Origin: DASTGO01 sp035719045 | GTDB taxonomy: Bacteria; Actinomycetota; Actinomycetes; Actinomycetales; Kineosporiaceae | Direction of reading: 5' to 3' | Length of the DNA stretch: 27,307 nt | NCBI GenBank assembly: GCA_035719045.1 | Contig: DASTGO010000275.1 | Location: 1-27,307, forward strand | Shown: piece by piece, positions 15,897 to 21,915 of the stretch | Layout of the letters: every line of letters starts with the position of its first letter | Numbering within the stretch: the stretch's first letter is position 1 | Program-made: the position numbers and the translations under genes | The notes under the pieces: model-generated | Database searches by the model: none | What the model was told of the DNA's origin: nothing | What the model saw: the letters and a program-made list of their open reading frames with translations, nothing else

Positions 15897-16829
15897 TCAG
15901 GGGCTCGTGGTCCCCGCCCCCGGCGGGGTGACCGTGGCGGATCCGCCGCGGCGGGTCGAGATGGACCCGGGGCCGGTCCCGGCGGGGGCGGTCCCCGTCC
16001 CTGTCGTTCCGGTGGCCGTCGATCCGGTGACCGTCGCGGTACCGGTCGGGCCGTCGGCTCCCGGCACCCGGGCATACCGCAGTTCCAGCGAACTGGTGAA
16101 GGCCGGCACGGTCACGCTGGGGTGCTGGACGACGGACCAGCCCAGCCCGAGCGCCTGCACGTACTGCTGGTAGATGTCGATCTCGGGGGAGTTCCCCAGT
16201 GCCCGCAGCATCGAGGGCACGTCCCCGATGGCCGTGACCCGGTAGGGCGGCGAGTACACCCGGCCCTGGAGGATGAGCGTGTTCCCGACGCAGCGGACCG
16301 CGCTGGTCGCGATCACCCGCTGGTCCATCAGCTGGATCGCCTCCGCGCCCCCGGACCACAGGGCGTTGACCACCGCCTGAACATCCTGCTGGTGGACCAC
16401 CAGGTCGTCGGGGCGGACGTTTGCCGGCAGCGGGCCGGTTCGCGGGGAGTCGTCGAGGGTGATGGTCAGCCCCGGACCGTGCACCGCCTCCATCCCGGCG
16501 GCCATCATGAGCCCCTGGGACTTCTCCTGCAGGGCGGCCACCGCACTGTCGCCGGCCCCGGCCCGGGTGGTCAGCGCCTGGACCTCCTGCCACAGGGCGG
16601 CGGACCGGTCGGCCTGGGCGTTGTACCGGGACTGCTCGGCCCGCAGCAGGCCGGCGGCGTCCGCCCGGTCGCTGCGCAACTGGGTGCCGTTCGCCGTGGT
16701 GGCGCTGGTGACGAAGAGGAAACCGGCCAGCGCGAGGACGACGAACTCCCCGAGCAGTGCGGTCGGGGACTGGCGGCGGCGATGATGCCCGGGCGCGACC
16801 GGTCCGCGTGCCCGCAGACCCTGAACCAT
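15897..16829 (-). CDS. DUF881 family membrane-anchored protein
   Basis: Predicted 310-aa protein. A short basic N-terminus is followed by one membrane helix (about residues 24-44, TALLGEFVVLALAGFLFVTSA), a coiled-coil-like stretch (about 50-105, rich in Ala, Gln, Arg and Leu) and the DUF881 core with VHGPGLTITLDDSP, DLVVHQQDVQAVVNALWSGGAEAIQLMDQRVI and SPPYRVTAIGD. The last 50 residues are a Thr/Gly/Ser-rich low-complexity tail. The function of the family is unknown; it is regularly found near crgA or sepF-type division genes. ATG 16829 is preceded by a near-ideal AGGAGGGG Shine-Dalgarno sequence. It is divergent from crgA. Confidence 0.88.
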   Translation of the reverse strand: MVQGLRARGPVAPGHHRRRQSPTALLGEFVVLALAGFLFVTSATTANGTQLRSDRADAAGLLRAEQSRYNAQADRSAALWQEVQALTTRAGAGDSAVAALQEKSQGLMMAAGMEAVHGPGLTITLDDSPRTGPLPANVRPDDLVVHQQDVQAVVNALWSGGAEAIQLMDQRVIATSAVRCVGNTLILQGRVYSPPYRVTAIGDVPSMLRALGNSPEIDIYQQYVQALGLGWSVVQHPSVTVPAFTSSLELRYARVPGADGPTGTATVTGSTATGTTGTGTAPAGTGPGSISTRRGGSATVTPPGAGTTSP

Positions 16830-16959
16830 TGCCCCTCCTGTAGCCGAGGCCGCCAGTTGCCATCGTCACGGACTACGCTAGACGAAGTCGCGTGCCCGTC
16901 TGGCCTTCGGTCCACACCTGGCCCTCCGCGGGGACGATCGCCAGGAAACGGAGAGCGCC
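16830..16959. promoter_or_regulatory. Divergent promoter region between DUF881 gene and crgA
   Basis: 130 bp between two divergent starts. A CTACGCTAGA stretch at 16873-16882 offers TACGCT on the plus strand and TAGCGT on the minus strand, both TANNNT -10 matches that overlap. No convincing -35 is seen for either. Confidence 0.35.
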
Positions 16960-17208
16960 ATGCCCGAGTCGAGGGTGCGGAGGAAGTCCGCGTTCACCCC
17001 GCCAGCCGCCAAGAGCGGGCCACCGAAGCCGAACGCCCGGTGGTTCGTTCCGCTGATGTTGACACTGCTGGTCAGCGGTCTGCTGTGGATCGTCGTCTTC
17101 TACCTCACCCAGACCCAGTACCCGGTCCCGGGGATCGGGTACTGGAACCTGGCGATCGGCTTCGGGATCATGCTCACCGGTTTCGGGATGACGACGCGCT
17201 GGCGCTGA
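16960..17208 (+). CDS. crgA: Cell division protein CrgA
   Basis: Predicted 82-aa membrane protein, the usual CrgA length. A basic N-terminus (PESRVRRKSAF, then KSGPPKPNARW) is followed by two membrane helices (about residues 28-49 and 58-77) separated by the conserved short loop TQTQYPVPGIGYWNLAIG. In mycobacteria CrgA is a divisome scaffold recruiting PBPs and CwsA; in Streptomyces it restrains FtsZ-ring formation. GGAG lies 6 nt before ATG 16960. It is followed by its own terminator at 17225-17256. Confidence 0.95.
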   Translation: MPESRVRRKSAFTPPAAKSGPPKPNARWFVPLMLTLLVSGLLWIVVFYLTQTQYPVPGIGYWNLAIGFGIMLTGFGMTTRWR

Positions 17209-17224
17209 GTTCAGTTCTCATCGG

Positions 17225-17256
17225 GGGGTCCGGCGGCCGTGAGGCCACCGGACCCC
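17225..17256 (+). terminator. crgA terminator
   Basis: GGGGTCCGG and GGCC arms pair with GGCC and CCGGACCCC around a GTGA loop, with one C-A mismatch (13 pairs). It starts 17 nt after the crgA stop. Confidence 0.8.
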
Positions 17257-17331
17257 TCGTCCATGTGCTGCCACCCAACCTGTGGACAAGCTATGTCCCA
17301 ATTGACCTTCGGCAGTTCGGCGAGATCATTT

Positions 17332-17367
17332 CCGCCATTCGGCGGCGAGGGCTCGACCGAATGACGG
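17332..17367. repeat. Inverted repeat inside the DnaA-box region
   Basis: CATTCGG (17336-17342) and CCGAATG (17357-17363) are separated by 14 nt and extended by CCG/CGG after one mismatch. It lies between the first and second DnaA boxes. Confidence 0.6.
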
Positions 17368-17476
17368 AGGCCCCCGCTCAGCAGAAATTCATCCACAGGG
17401 ACCGCGACGAGTTTCCCCAGGATGATCCGAGGTTATCCACAGATCAATAAGGTTTTCCACAGGCTGTTCGCCTATC

Positions 17477-17506
17477 CCGGGAATGACCTCTAGAGACGTT
17501 CCGGGT
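17477..17506. repeat. Imperfect dyad centred on CTCTAGAG
   Basis: CCCGGGAA and TTCCGGG arms with a single-base bulge surround the palindrome CTCTAGAG (17488-17495). It lies between the central and right-hand DnaA boxes. Confidence 0.5.
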
Positions 17507-17587
17507 GTCATGCACAGCGCTAAACACAGATGTGGAATTACATGCCTGTTCTTCTCCCCAGCGGTGGACAAGCCTGTGGATGAAGCC

Positions 17588-17623
17588 GATGGCCCGGGTG
17601 TCCGGAGGACGCACCGGGCCATC
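17588..17623 (-). terminator. Rhomboid gene terminator
   Basis: GATGGCCCGG and CCGGGCCATC form a 10-bp stem with a further TCC/GGA pairing near the loop after a small internal loop. It starts 28 nt downstream of the rhomboid stop on the minus strand. Confidence 0.8.
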
Positions 17624-17650
17624 GCACCACGGCCTGAACAGGTGGCGGGG

Positions 17651-18565
17651 CTACTGGATCACCGGCGCGAGCAGTTGGGACGCCAGCATTCCCGGCGGGA
17701 TGCTGGCCACCTTCGCCGCGATGATCAGCAGGAGCAGGAGCAGCACGCAGACCAGGCCGAGCGGGTGCAGCCAGGACCGGCTCCTCCGGGGGCTGTACAC
17801 GATCACGGCGGCGACCGCGGCCCCGGCGAGCAGGCCACCGAGATGTCCCTGCCAGGCGATCTTCACCACGGAGTTCGGGATCAGTCCGAGGACGGCGTTG
17901 ATGACGATGACCCCGATGATCGGGGCGTTGTCCCGGCCGAGCCGCCGGTTCACCAGGACCAGGGCGGCGAACAGCCCGAACAGCGCCCCGGAGGCACCCA
18001 CGACCCCGCCGTACCACGCATCGTTCGCGTGCGGGCTGGCCAGCACGAAGTAGCCGACAGACCCGCCGAACGCGCTCAGCAGGTACAGAGCCGCGAACCG
18101 GATCGGGCCGAACAGGTGCTCCAGCGCCGGGCCGAGCAGCCACACCCCGTACATGTTGAACACGATGTGCAGCAGGAACGACGGGGAGTGCAGGAAGGCC
18201 GAGGTGACCATCCGCCAGGGTTCGGCCAGCGTGGTGTTCGGCGCGTAGGCGAACCGGCCCGTGATGTCATCCACGCCGAGCATCTGGAGCAGGAACACCC
18301 CGACGCAGGTGGCGATCACGCCGTAGCTGACCCAGGGGACCTCACCGCCGACCCGTCCCCCGAACACCGTCCGCGCGGCAGGCGTCCGGCCCTGGCCGCG
18401 TACGCAGTCCACGCACTGCACCCCGACCGCCGCCTGCCGCTGGCACTGCGGGCAGACCGGCCGCTCGCAGCGCTGGCAGCGGACGTAGGACTCCCGGTCG
18501 GGGTGCCGCGGGCAGACGGGAACGCCCGCGGCAGCCCCGGGATCCGCCGGTGGCGGAACGCTCAC
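17651..18565 (-). CDS. Rhomboid-family intramembrane serine protease with N-terminal zinc ribbon
   Basis: Predicted 304-aa protein. Residues 15-55 hold a B-box-like zinc ribbon: CPRHPDRESYVRCQRC, CPQC and CVDC (Cys18, His21, Cys30, Cys33, Cys38, Cys41, Cys51, Cys54). A rhomboid domain of about six membrane helices follows (78-300), with HSPSFLLHIVFNMYGVWLLGP, then GASGALFG with nucleophile Ser192, and GHLGG with His241 as the catalytic dyad. It would cleave membrane-protein substrates within the bilayer; its substrate is unknown. The GTG start at 18565 overlaps the ppiA stop by 4 nt, so the two form an operon, as in other actinobacteria. Confidence 0.93.
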   Translation of the reverse strand: MSVPPPADPGAAAGVPVCPRHPDRESYVRCQRCERPVCPQCQRQAAVGVQCVDCVRGQGRTPAARTVFGGRVGGEVPWVSYGVIATCVGVFLLQMLGVDDITGRFAYAPNTTLAEPWRMVTSAFLHSPSFLLHIVFNMYGVWLLGPALEHLFGPIRFAALYLLSAFGGSVGYFVLASPHANDAWYGGVVGASGALFGLFAALVLVNRRLGRDNAPIIGVIVINAVLGLIPNSVVKIAWQGHLGGLLAGAAVAAVIVYSPRRSRSWLHPLGLVCVLLLLLLIIAAKVASIPPGMLASQLLAPVIQ

Positions 18566-19110
18566 CCGCGCTCGATGGTGACACGCTCGATCACCACGGG
18601 CTCCAGCGGACGGTCACGCGGGTCGGTGGGGGTGGCGGCGATCGCGTCGACGACCTTGCGGCCCGCCTCGTCGGCCACCTCACCGAAGATGGTGTGCCGG
18701 CCCTGCAGGTGCGTGGTCGGGGCCACCGTGATGAAGAACTGAGAGCCGTTCGTGCCCCGGCCCATCCGCTTGCCCGCGTTGGCCATCGCCAGCAGGTAGG
18801 TCTTCGTGAACGACAGTTCCGGGTGGATCTCGTCGTCGAAGGCGAAGCCGGGGCCGCCGGTGCCCGTGCCGAGCGGGCAGCCGCCCTGGATCATGAACCC
18901 CGCGATCACCCGGTGGAAGGTCAGCCCGTCGTAGAACGGGTCCGTGCGGGTCTGGCCGCTGTTCGGGTCCTGCCACTCCAGGGTGCCCTCGGCGAGGCCG
19001 ACGAAGTTGCGGACCGTCTTGGGGGCGTGGTTCGGGAAGAGCTGCAGCCGGATGTCACCCCGGTTGGTGTGGAGGGTGGCGAACAGCGTGGCAGGCAGGG
19101 GCTCGGTCAC
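18562..19110 (-). CDS. ppiA: Peptidyl-prolyl cis-trans isomerase (cyclophilin) PpiA
   Basis: Predicted 182-aa cytosolic cyclophilin that speeds proline isomerisation during folding. Motifs: ATLHTNRGDIRLQLF, APKTVRNFVGLAEG, the active-site strand FHRVIAGFMIQGG with catalytic Arg, GTNGSQFFITVAPTTHLQGRHTIFGEV. The tryptophan that contacts cyclosporin in eukaryotic cyclophilins is His in THLQGRH. No signal peptide. GTG 19110 is preceded by AAAGG at 6 nt. First gene of a two-gene unit with the rhomboid gene. Confidence 0.95.
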   Translation of the reverse strand: MTEPLPATLFATLHTNRGDIRLQLFPNHAPKTVRNFVGLAEGTLEWQDPNSGQTRTDPFYDGLTFHRVIAGFMIQGGCPLGTGTGGPGFAFDDEIHPELSFTKTYLLAMANAGKRMGRGTNGSQFFITVAPTTHLQGRHTIFGEVADEAGRKVVDAIAATPTDPRDRPLEPVVIERVTIERG

Positions 19111-19430
19111 CGGAGACCTTTCGACCAGGCCGGCGGGGCCGGCGATTGTCCAGACCCCGGCGGCGCCGGGGCCCCGCGTGTCCGGGCGGCATCGCGGCGG
19201 TAGGTCAGTCTTTCACGCCGGCCCCGGGGACGAACCGGAGGTCGCCCCGATCGGGCCCCACCGCCTCCGTCGCTCCCCCACCGGCCACGCCCCGGCGGCG
19301 ACCGTCCGGCGGCGGGCATCTCCCGCATAGGTCCGCCGGCACCGGGCAAGGAACGCCGGACGCGGACCCTGTTGCCGGCCCGGTCGGCCACGGCTCGTCC
19401 GCATCGACGCTGAGGTGGGAGGGCACAGAC
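19111..19430. other. Divergent intergenic region, ppiA and the helical membrane protein gene
   Basis: 320 bp that must hold promoters for both genes, but I see no convincing -35/-10 pair. A perfect palindromic hairpin CCCCGGC-GGC-GCCGGGG lies at 19155-19171. The rest is GC-rich and featureless. Confidence 0.4.
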
Positions 19431-20264
19431 GTGAGGACGCAGAGCGACGGCACCCGGCCGGATGCTGGTGGGTGGACGGTGGAGCGGGCCGCACAGTTGC
19501 GGCAGCGGGTGACTCCGGCGATGGAGCGGGCCGCGCAGTTGGCCAGGGCGCAGGCCGTGCTCGCCCGCGCGCAGACGGTCCAGGCTGCAGGACAGGCCCG
19601 GGAGTGGGCGACCCCCTGGATCGTGACTGCTGTGGACTGGGCCGGTCCGCGGGTGGAGCGCGGTATCGACCGGGGGATCAAGGCGGCGGCCCCGCGGATC
19701 GAGGCGGCCGCCGAACGGGCCGTCCCCGCGGTGGACGCGATGCGGGACCGGATCATCGAGCAGGTGTTGCCCCGGCTGGTCGAGGCCGTGAACAGGGCGG
19801 CCGCCGCGGGAGCGGCGGCAGGCCAGGTCGCCGGGCGACGGCTGGAGGACGCGACGGAGGTCGGTGCCCGGCGAGCGCGCGAGGGGTTGCTCGGTGCGGC
19901 CGACCGCGCGGCCGTGATCAGCGGCAGCAAGTCGCGACGGCGAGCCGCCCGCGGGATCCGGATGACGGCGGTGGCGGCGGTCGGGGCCGGCGCGGTGGCG
20001 GTCGGGGCCGGTGCGGTGGCAGGCGTCGCGGCCTGGCGGCGGGCCCGCACCGAGGAGGCCTGGGAGACCGCTGCGGAGGACCTCCCCGGCACCGGTACGT
20101 CGACGGCGCCCGCGGACGCGCTGCCCGAACGGCTCGCCGACCCGGCCACCGGGCAGACCTCGTCCCTCGGGCCTGCGGAGGCCGGCCCCGAGGCGGGCGG
20201 CTCGGGGAACGGCGCGGCCCAGACCGGGGACCTGCCTCCGCAGCCACCGTCGGACGCTGTCTGA
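19431..20264 (+). CDS. Uncharacterised Ala/Arg-rich helical membrane protein (DUF5324-like architecture)
   Basis: Predicted 277-aa protein that I do not recognise by motif. Residues about 15-165 are long amphipathic helices rich in Ala, Arg, Glu and Val with repeated elements such as ERAAQLRQRV / ERAAQLARAQ and APRIEAAAERAVPAVDAMRDR, resembling apolipoprotein-type helices. A Gly/Ala/Val membrane helix follows (about 182-205, starting MTAVAAVGAGAVAVG), flanked by basic residues, and the last 70 residues are acidic low-complexity sequence. Streptomyces has a gene of similar build (DUF5324) near ppiA and gyrA, so position and architecture agree, but I cannot show homology. GTG 19431 is chosen because GGGAGGG precedes it by 7 nt. 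A 17-bp tandem repeat starts at its TGA stop. Confidence 0.65.
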   Translation: MRTQSDGTRPDAGGWTVERAAQLRQRVTPAMERAAQLARAQAVLARAQTVQAAGQAREWATPWIVTAVDWAGPRVERGIDRGIKAAAPRIEAAAERAVPAVDAMRDRIIEQVLPRLVEAVNRAAAAGAAAGQVAGRRLEDATEVGARRAREGLLGAADRAAVISGSKSRRRAARGIRMTAVAAVGAGAVAVGAGAVAGVAAWRRARTEEAWETAAEDLPGTGTSTAPADALPERLADPATGQTSSLGPAEAGPEAGGSGNGAAQTGDLPPQPPSDAV

Positions 20265-20295
20265 GTCCTACCGTGGCCTGAGTCCCACCGTGGCC
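20262..20295 (+). repeat. 17-bp tandem duplication starting at a stop codon
   Basis: TGAGTCCTACCGTGGCC (20262-20278) and TGAGTCCCACCGTGGCC (20279-20295) differ at one base. The first three bases of the first copy are the stop codon of the upstream gene. Confidence 0.85.
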
Positions 20296-20372
20296 GCAGG
20301 GGTGGCCGGGCCGGCAGGCGGCCCAGCCGGTCAGCGGGCGACGGCGACCCGGTCAGCCCTCCGCCCATAGCA

Positions 20373-20409
20373 TCAGGGGCCCTCTCCGAGACTCGGAGAG
20401 GGCCCCTGA
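20373..20409 (-). terminator. tRNA-Ala terminator
   Basis: A perfect 16-bp stem CAGGGGCCCTCTCCGA and its complement around a GAC loop, plus one T-A closing pair. It lies 8 nt beyond the 3' end of tRNA-Ala on the minus strand and, being symmetric, can also stop transcription from the plus-strand gene ending at 20264. Confidence 0.92.
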
Positions 20410-20416
20410 CCAGGGG

Positions 20417-20489
20417 TGGAGGCGAAGGGACTCGAACCCTCAACCCCCTGCTTGCAAAGCAGGTGCGCTGCCAGTTGCGCCACGCCCCC
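20417..20489 (-). tRNA. tRNA-Ala (anticodon TGC)
   Basis: 73-nt cloverleaf on the minus strand: acceptor GGGGGCG/CGCCTCC (one G-U), D-arm GGCGCAACTGGCAGCGCA, anticodon stem CCTGC/GCAGG with loop TTTGCAA (anticodon TGC), T-arm GAGGGTTCGAGTCCCTT. CCA is not encoded. No clear promoter of its own, so it may be read together with the DLW-39 gene. Confidence 0.97.
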
Positions 20490-20493
20490 CTGT

Positions 20494-20517
20494 CGTCCGG
20501 TCACGTGTGACAGGACG
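20494..20517 (-). other. Hairpin between the DLW-39 gene and tRNA-Ala
   Basis: CGTCC-G-GTCA, CGTG loop, TGAC-A-GGACG: nine pairs with one G-A mismatch. It starts only 5 nt from the 5' end of tRNA-Ala and 34 nt after the DLW-39 stop. It could be a terminator, or a processing element in a joint transcript. Confidence 0.55.
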
Positions 20518-20551
20518 TGGGTGGTGACGTCCAGGGGACGTCGACCGGTGC

Positions 20552-20671
20552 TCAGGCGACGGGGTCGGTCACCTCGGCCCAGAGGGCCTGCTCGGCCCGG
20601 TCCGCCTCGACCTTCCGCCAGATGGCGAAACCAGCGAGGCCCAGAAGAGCGAGGACGAGAAGCTTCTTCAC
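20552..20671 (-). CDS. DLW-39 family small protein
   Basis: A 39-aa protein, exactly the family length. It starts VKKLLVLALLGLAGFAIWRK, which is a membrane helix with a positive end, and continues with VEADRAEQALWAEVTDPVA. The family's Asp-Leu-Trp motif reads Ala-Leu-Trp here. Function unknown; such genes sit between tRNA-Ile and tRNA-Ala downstream of gyrA in many actinobacteria. GTG 20671 follows GGGAGGGAG with 6-nt spacing, a strong ribosome-binding site. Confidence 0.85.
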   Translation of the reverse strand: MKKLLVLALLGLAGFAIWRKVEADRAEQALWAEVTDPVA

Positions 20672-20813
20672 GACGATCTCCCTCCCAGCCCGCCCCCGGC
20701 GGGACACGGCCCGCGACCACCCGGCGACACCCGGCCCGAGCCGGGTAGGCGGCCTGCACCGATCCGACCTCAAAGATCGGGGCGGGGCCAGTAGCTCCCG
20801 CCCCCGCGATCCG

Positions 20814-20856
20814 TGGGCCCGACCGGAGATGAACCAGTGACCTGCGTACCAGGCCC
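20814..20856 (-). pseudogene. tRNA-like remnant: acceptor stem and T-arm only
   Basis: On the minus strand GGGCCTG (20850-20856) pairs over all seven positions with CGGGCCC (20815-20821, one G-U), followed by A at the discriminator. A T-arm ACTGG-TTCATCT-CCGGT lies just before the 3' acceptor strand. The segment from AGGTCA to GGCCCACGGA aligns closely with the 3' half and 3' flank of the nearby tRNA-Ile. The D-arm and anticodon arm are absent, so it is not a working tRNA gene. Confidence 0.55.
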
Positions 20857-21013
20857 AGTGCTGGACTCTACAGCACGGGGAAGGAGGCTTCGACCGAAGG
20901 GGAGACCGCGCCGGAAGAGCGCCGGGAGACCACCGCACGACCCGATTCCTCGGCCGAGGAGGAGGAGCCCGGCCCGGCCCGAACCGACGGGGACAGTGAG
21001 CCGAAGAGCACCG

Positions 21014-21045
21014 AGAGGGTGCCTCCCGCATGGGAGACACCCTCT
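21014..21045 (-). terminator. tRNA-Ile terminator
   Basis: AGAGGGTG and CTCCC arms pair with GGGAG and CACCCTCT around a GCAT loop, one C-A mismatch between them. It lies 15 nt past the tRNA-Ile 3' end on the minus strand. Confidence 0.85.
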
Positions 21046-21060
21046 GGTCTGCTACGTCCG

Positions 21061-21134
21061 TGGGCCTAAGTGGACTTGAACCACTGACCTCTTCCTTATC
21101 AGGGAAGCGCTCTAACCGACTGAGCTATAGGCCC
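21061..21134 (-). tRNA. tRNA-Ile (anticodon GAT)
   Basis: 74-nt cloverleaf on the minus strand: acceptor GGGCCTA/TAGGCCC, D-arm AGCTCAGTCGGTTAGAGC, anticodon stem CTTCC/GGAAG with loop CTGATAA (anticodon GAT), T-arm AGTGGTTCAAGTCCACT. CCA is not encoded. It follows the gyrBA-DUF3566 group, the standard actinobacterial position. Confidence 0.97.
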
Positions 21135-21139
21135 TCACG

Positions 21140-21183
21140 CACGGCGCCGGATGAGACTATCTCAGCCGTGCGGCATATCCCAA
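21140..21183 (-). promoter_or_regulatory. tRNA-Ile promoter overlapping a hairpin
   Basis: On the minus strand TTGGGA (21178-21183) and TAGTCT (21154-21159) are spaced by 18 nt and end 19 nt before tRNA-Ile, a good promoter. The -10 lies inside a dyad: TGAGA-N3-TCTCA (21152-21164) with an outer CACGGC/GCCGTG pair (21140-21145 and 21165-21170) after a 6-nt bulge. The same dyad lies 26 nt after the DUF3566 stop and could be that operon's terminator. Confidence 0.5.
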
Positions 21184-21195
21184 ACCGACTCCCCG

Positions 21196-21792
21196 TCAGT
21201 CGTCGGACAGGGTGACGTGCAGCCCGCCGACCAGGGTCGCCGCGATGTTGTAGAGGAAGGCCCCCAGCGTCGACAGCGCCATGATGATGATGATGTTGAT
21301 CACCGCGACGAACGTCGACAGCGAGACGACCCGGCCCAGCCCGACATAGGAGTAGAGGTCGAACTTCGCGCCGTTCCCCGCAATGTCCTGCAGCATCTTG
21401 TTGATCTGGTCCAGGACGCCCATCGAGTTGATGATCTCCCAGAGGATCACCGACGCGGTGACCATCCCGATGCCCATCGCCACAGACAGCAGGAACGACA
21501 GCTTCAGCACCGACCACGGGTCGACCCGGGCCACCGTGAGCCGGACCTTGCGGGGTGCTGCTGCCGCGGTGCCCGTCGGCACGGCTGCGGCTGACGGCCG
21601 GGCGGGCGCCCCATAGCCTAGGGTGCCGGTCGCGCCGGCAGCGGACGCCGGGCCCGCCGTGGCCGCAGCCGGCTTCGCGTTGGGCGTGGCCGTCACCCGC
21701 GGGGTATCCGCGTTCGAGCCGGAGCCCGGACGCGATGCGACCCTCGGGGCGCCGGCGCCTTGGTAGACCTGCTCAGACGAGCTCGGGCTCAC
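21196..21792 (-). CDS. DUF3566 family membrane protein
   Basis: Predicted 198-aa protein. The N-terminal half is Ala/Pro/Ser/Thr-rich low complexity; the conserved C-terminal domain (about residues 82-198) begins RKVRLTVARVDPWSVLKLSF and has two membrane helices (about 97-120 and 158-182), ending GGLHVTLSDD. The family lies directly downstream of gyrA across actinobacteria; its function is not established, though related proteins have been tied to cell-envelope or division roles. GTG 21792 is chosen because GGAGG lies 5 nt before it; a GTG at 21846 would add 18 residues but has no ribosome-binding site. Confidence 0.88.
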   Translation of the reverse strand: MSPSSSEQVYQGAGAPRVASRPGSGSNADTPRVTATPNAKPAAATAGPASAAGATGTLGYGAPARPSAAAVPTGTAAAAPRKVRLTVARVDPWSVLKLSFLLSVAMGIGMVTASVILWEIINSMGVLDQINKMLQDIAGNGAKFDLYSYVGLGRVVSLSTFVAVINIIIIMALSTLGAFLYNIAATLVGGLHVTLSDD

Positions 21793-21860
21793 ATTGACCT
21801 CCGGGACGTCGAACGCGGCTGACGGTATGCCTTTGGGACCCCCCACACCGTCATCTTGCG

Positions 21861-21882
21861 ATCACCGGGACCCGCGGGTGAT
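21861..21882 (-). other. Weak hairpin in the gyrA-DUF3566 gap
   Basis: ATCACC and GGTGAT arms with a 10-nt GC-rich loop, in the 123-nt gap. A second small stem (GATGGT 21897-21902 with ACCATC 21912-21917) overlaps the gyrA stop. Either could tune readthrough from gyrA; both are short. Confidence 0.35.
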
Positions 21883-21915
21883 GTTGCTGACCGCCCGATG
21901 GTACCTGGCGGACCA

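Larger units (their letters stand above)
17281..17583. other. Cluster of DnaA-box sequences in a convergent intergenic region
   Basis: Six 9-mers match the DnaA box TT(A/G)TCCACA. Perfect: TTGTCCACA (17281-17289, minus) and TTATCCACA (17433-17441, plus). One mismatch: TCATCCACA (17389-17397, plus), TTTTCCACA (17453-17461, plus), TTGTCCACC (17563-17571, minus) and TCATCCACA (17575-17583, minus). The stretch 17421-17460 is about 42% GC and 17511-17550 about 45%, well below the flanking genes. Both neighbouring genes point into this region and have their own terminators at its edges, so it is not a promoter region. Its role is unknown: a DnaA-titrating or accessory origin element, or a second or displaced origin, are possible. 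The usual origin would lie beyond the right edge, near dnaA-dnaN. Confidence 0.75.
20672..21060. other. Intergenic stretch between DLW-39 gene and tRNA-Ile
   Basis: About 390 bp with no gene. It holds the tRNA-Ile terminator (21014-21045), a 12-bp palindrome CCTCGGCCGAGG (20948-20959), a hairpin GTGCTG-N7-CAGCAC (20858-20876), a tRNA-like remnant (20814-20856) and a CCGATC/GATCGG inverted repeat at about 20760-20780. The DLW-39 promoter should be here but I cannot place it. Confidence 0.5.
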
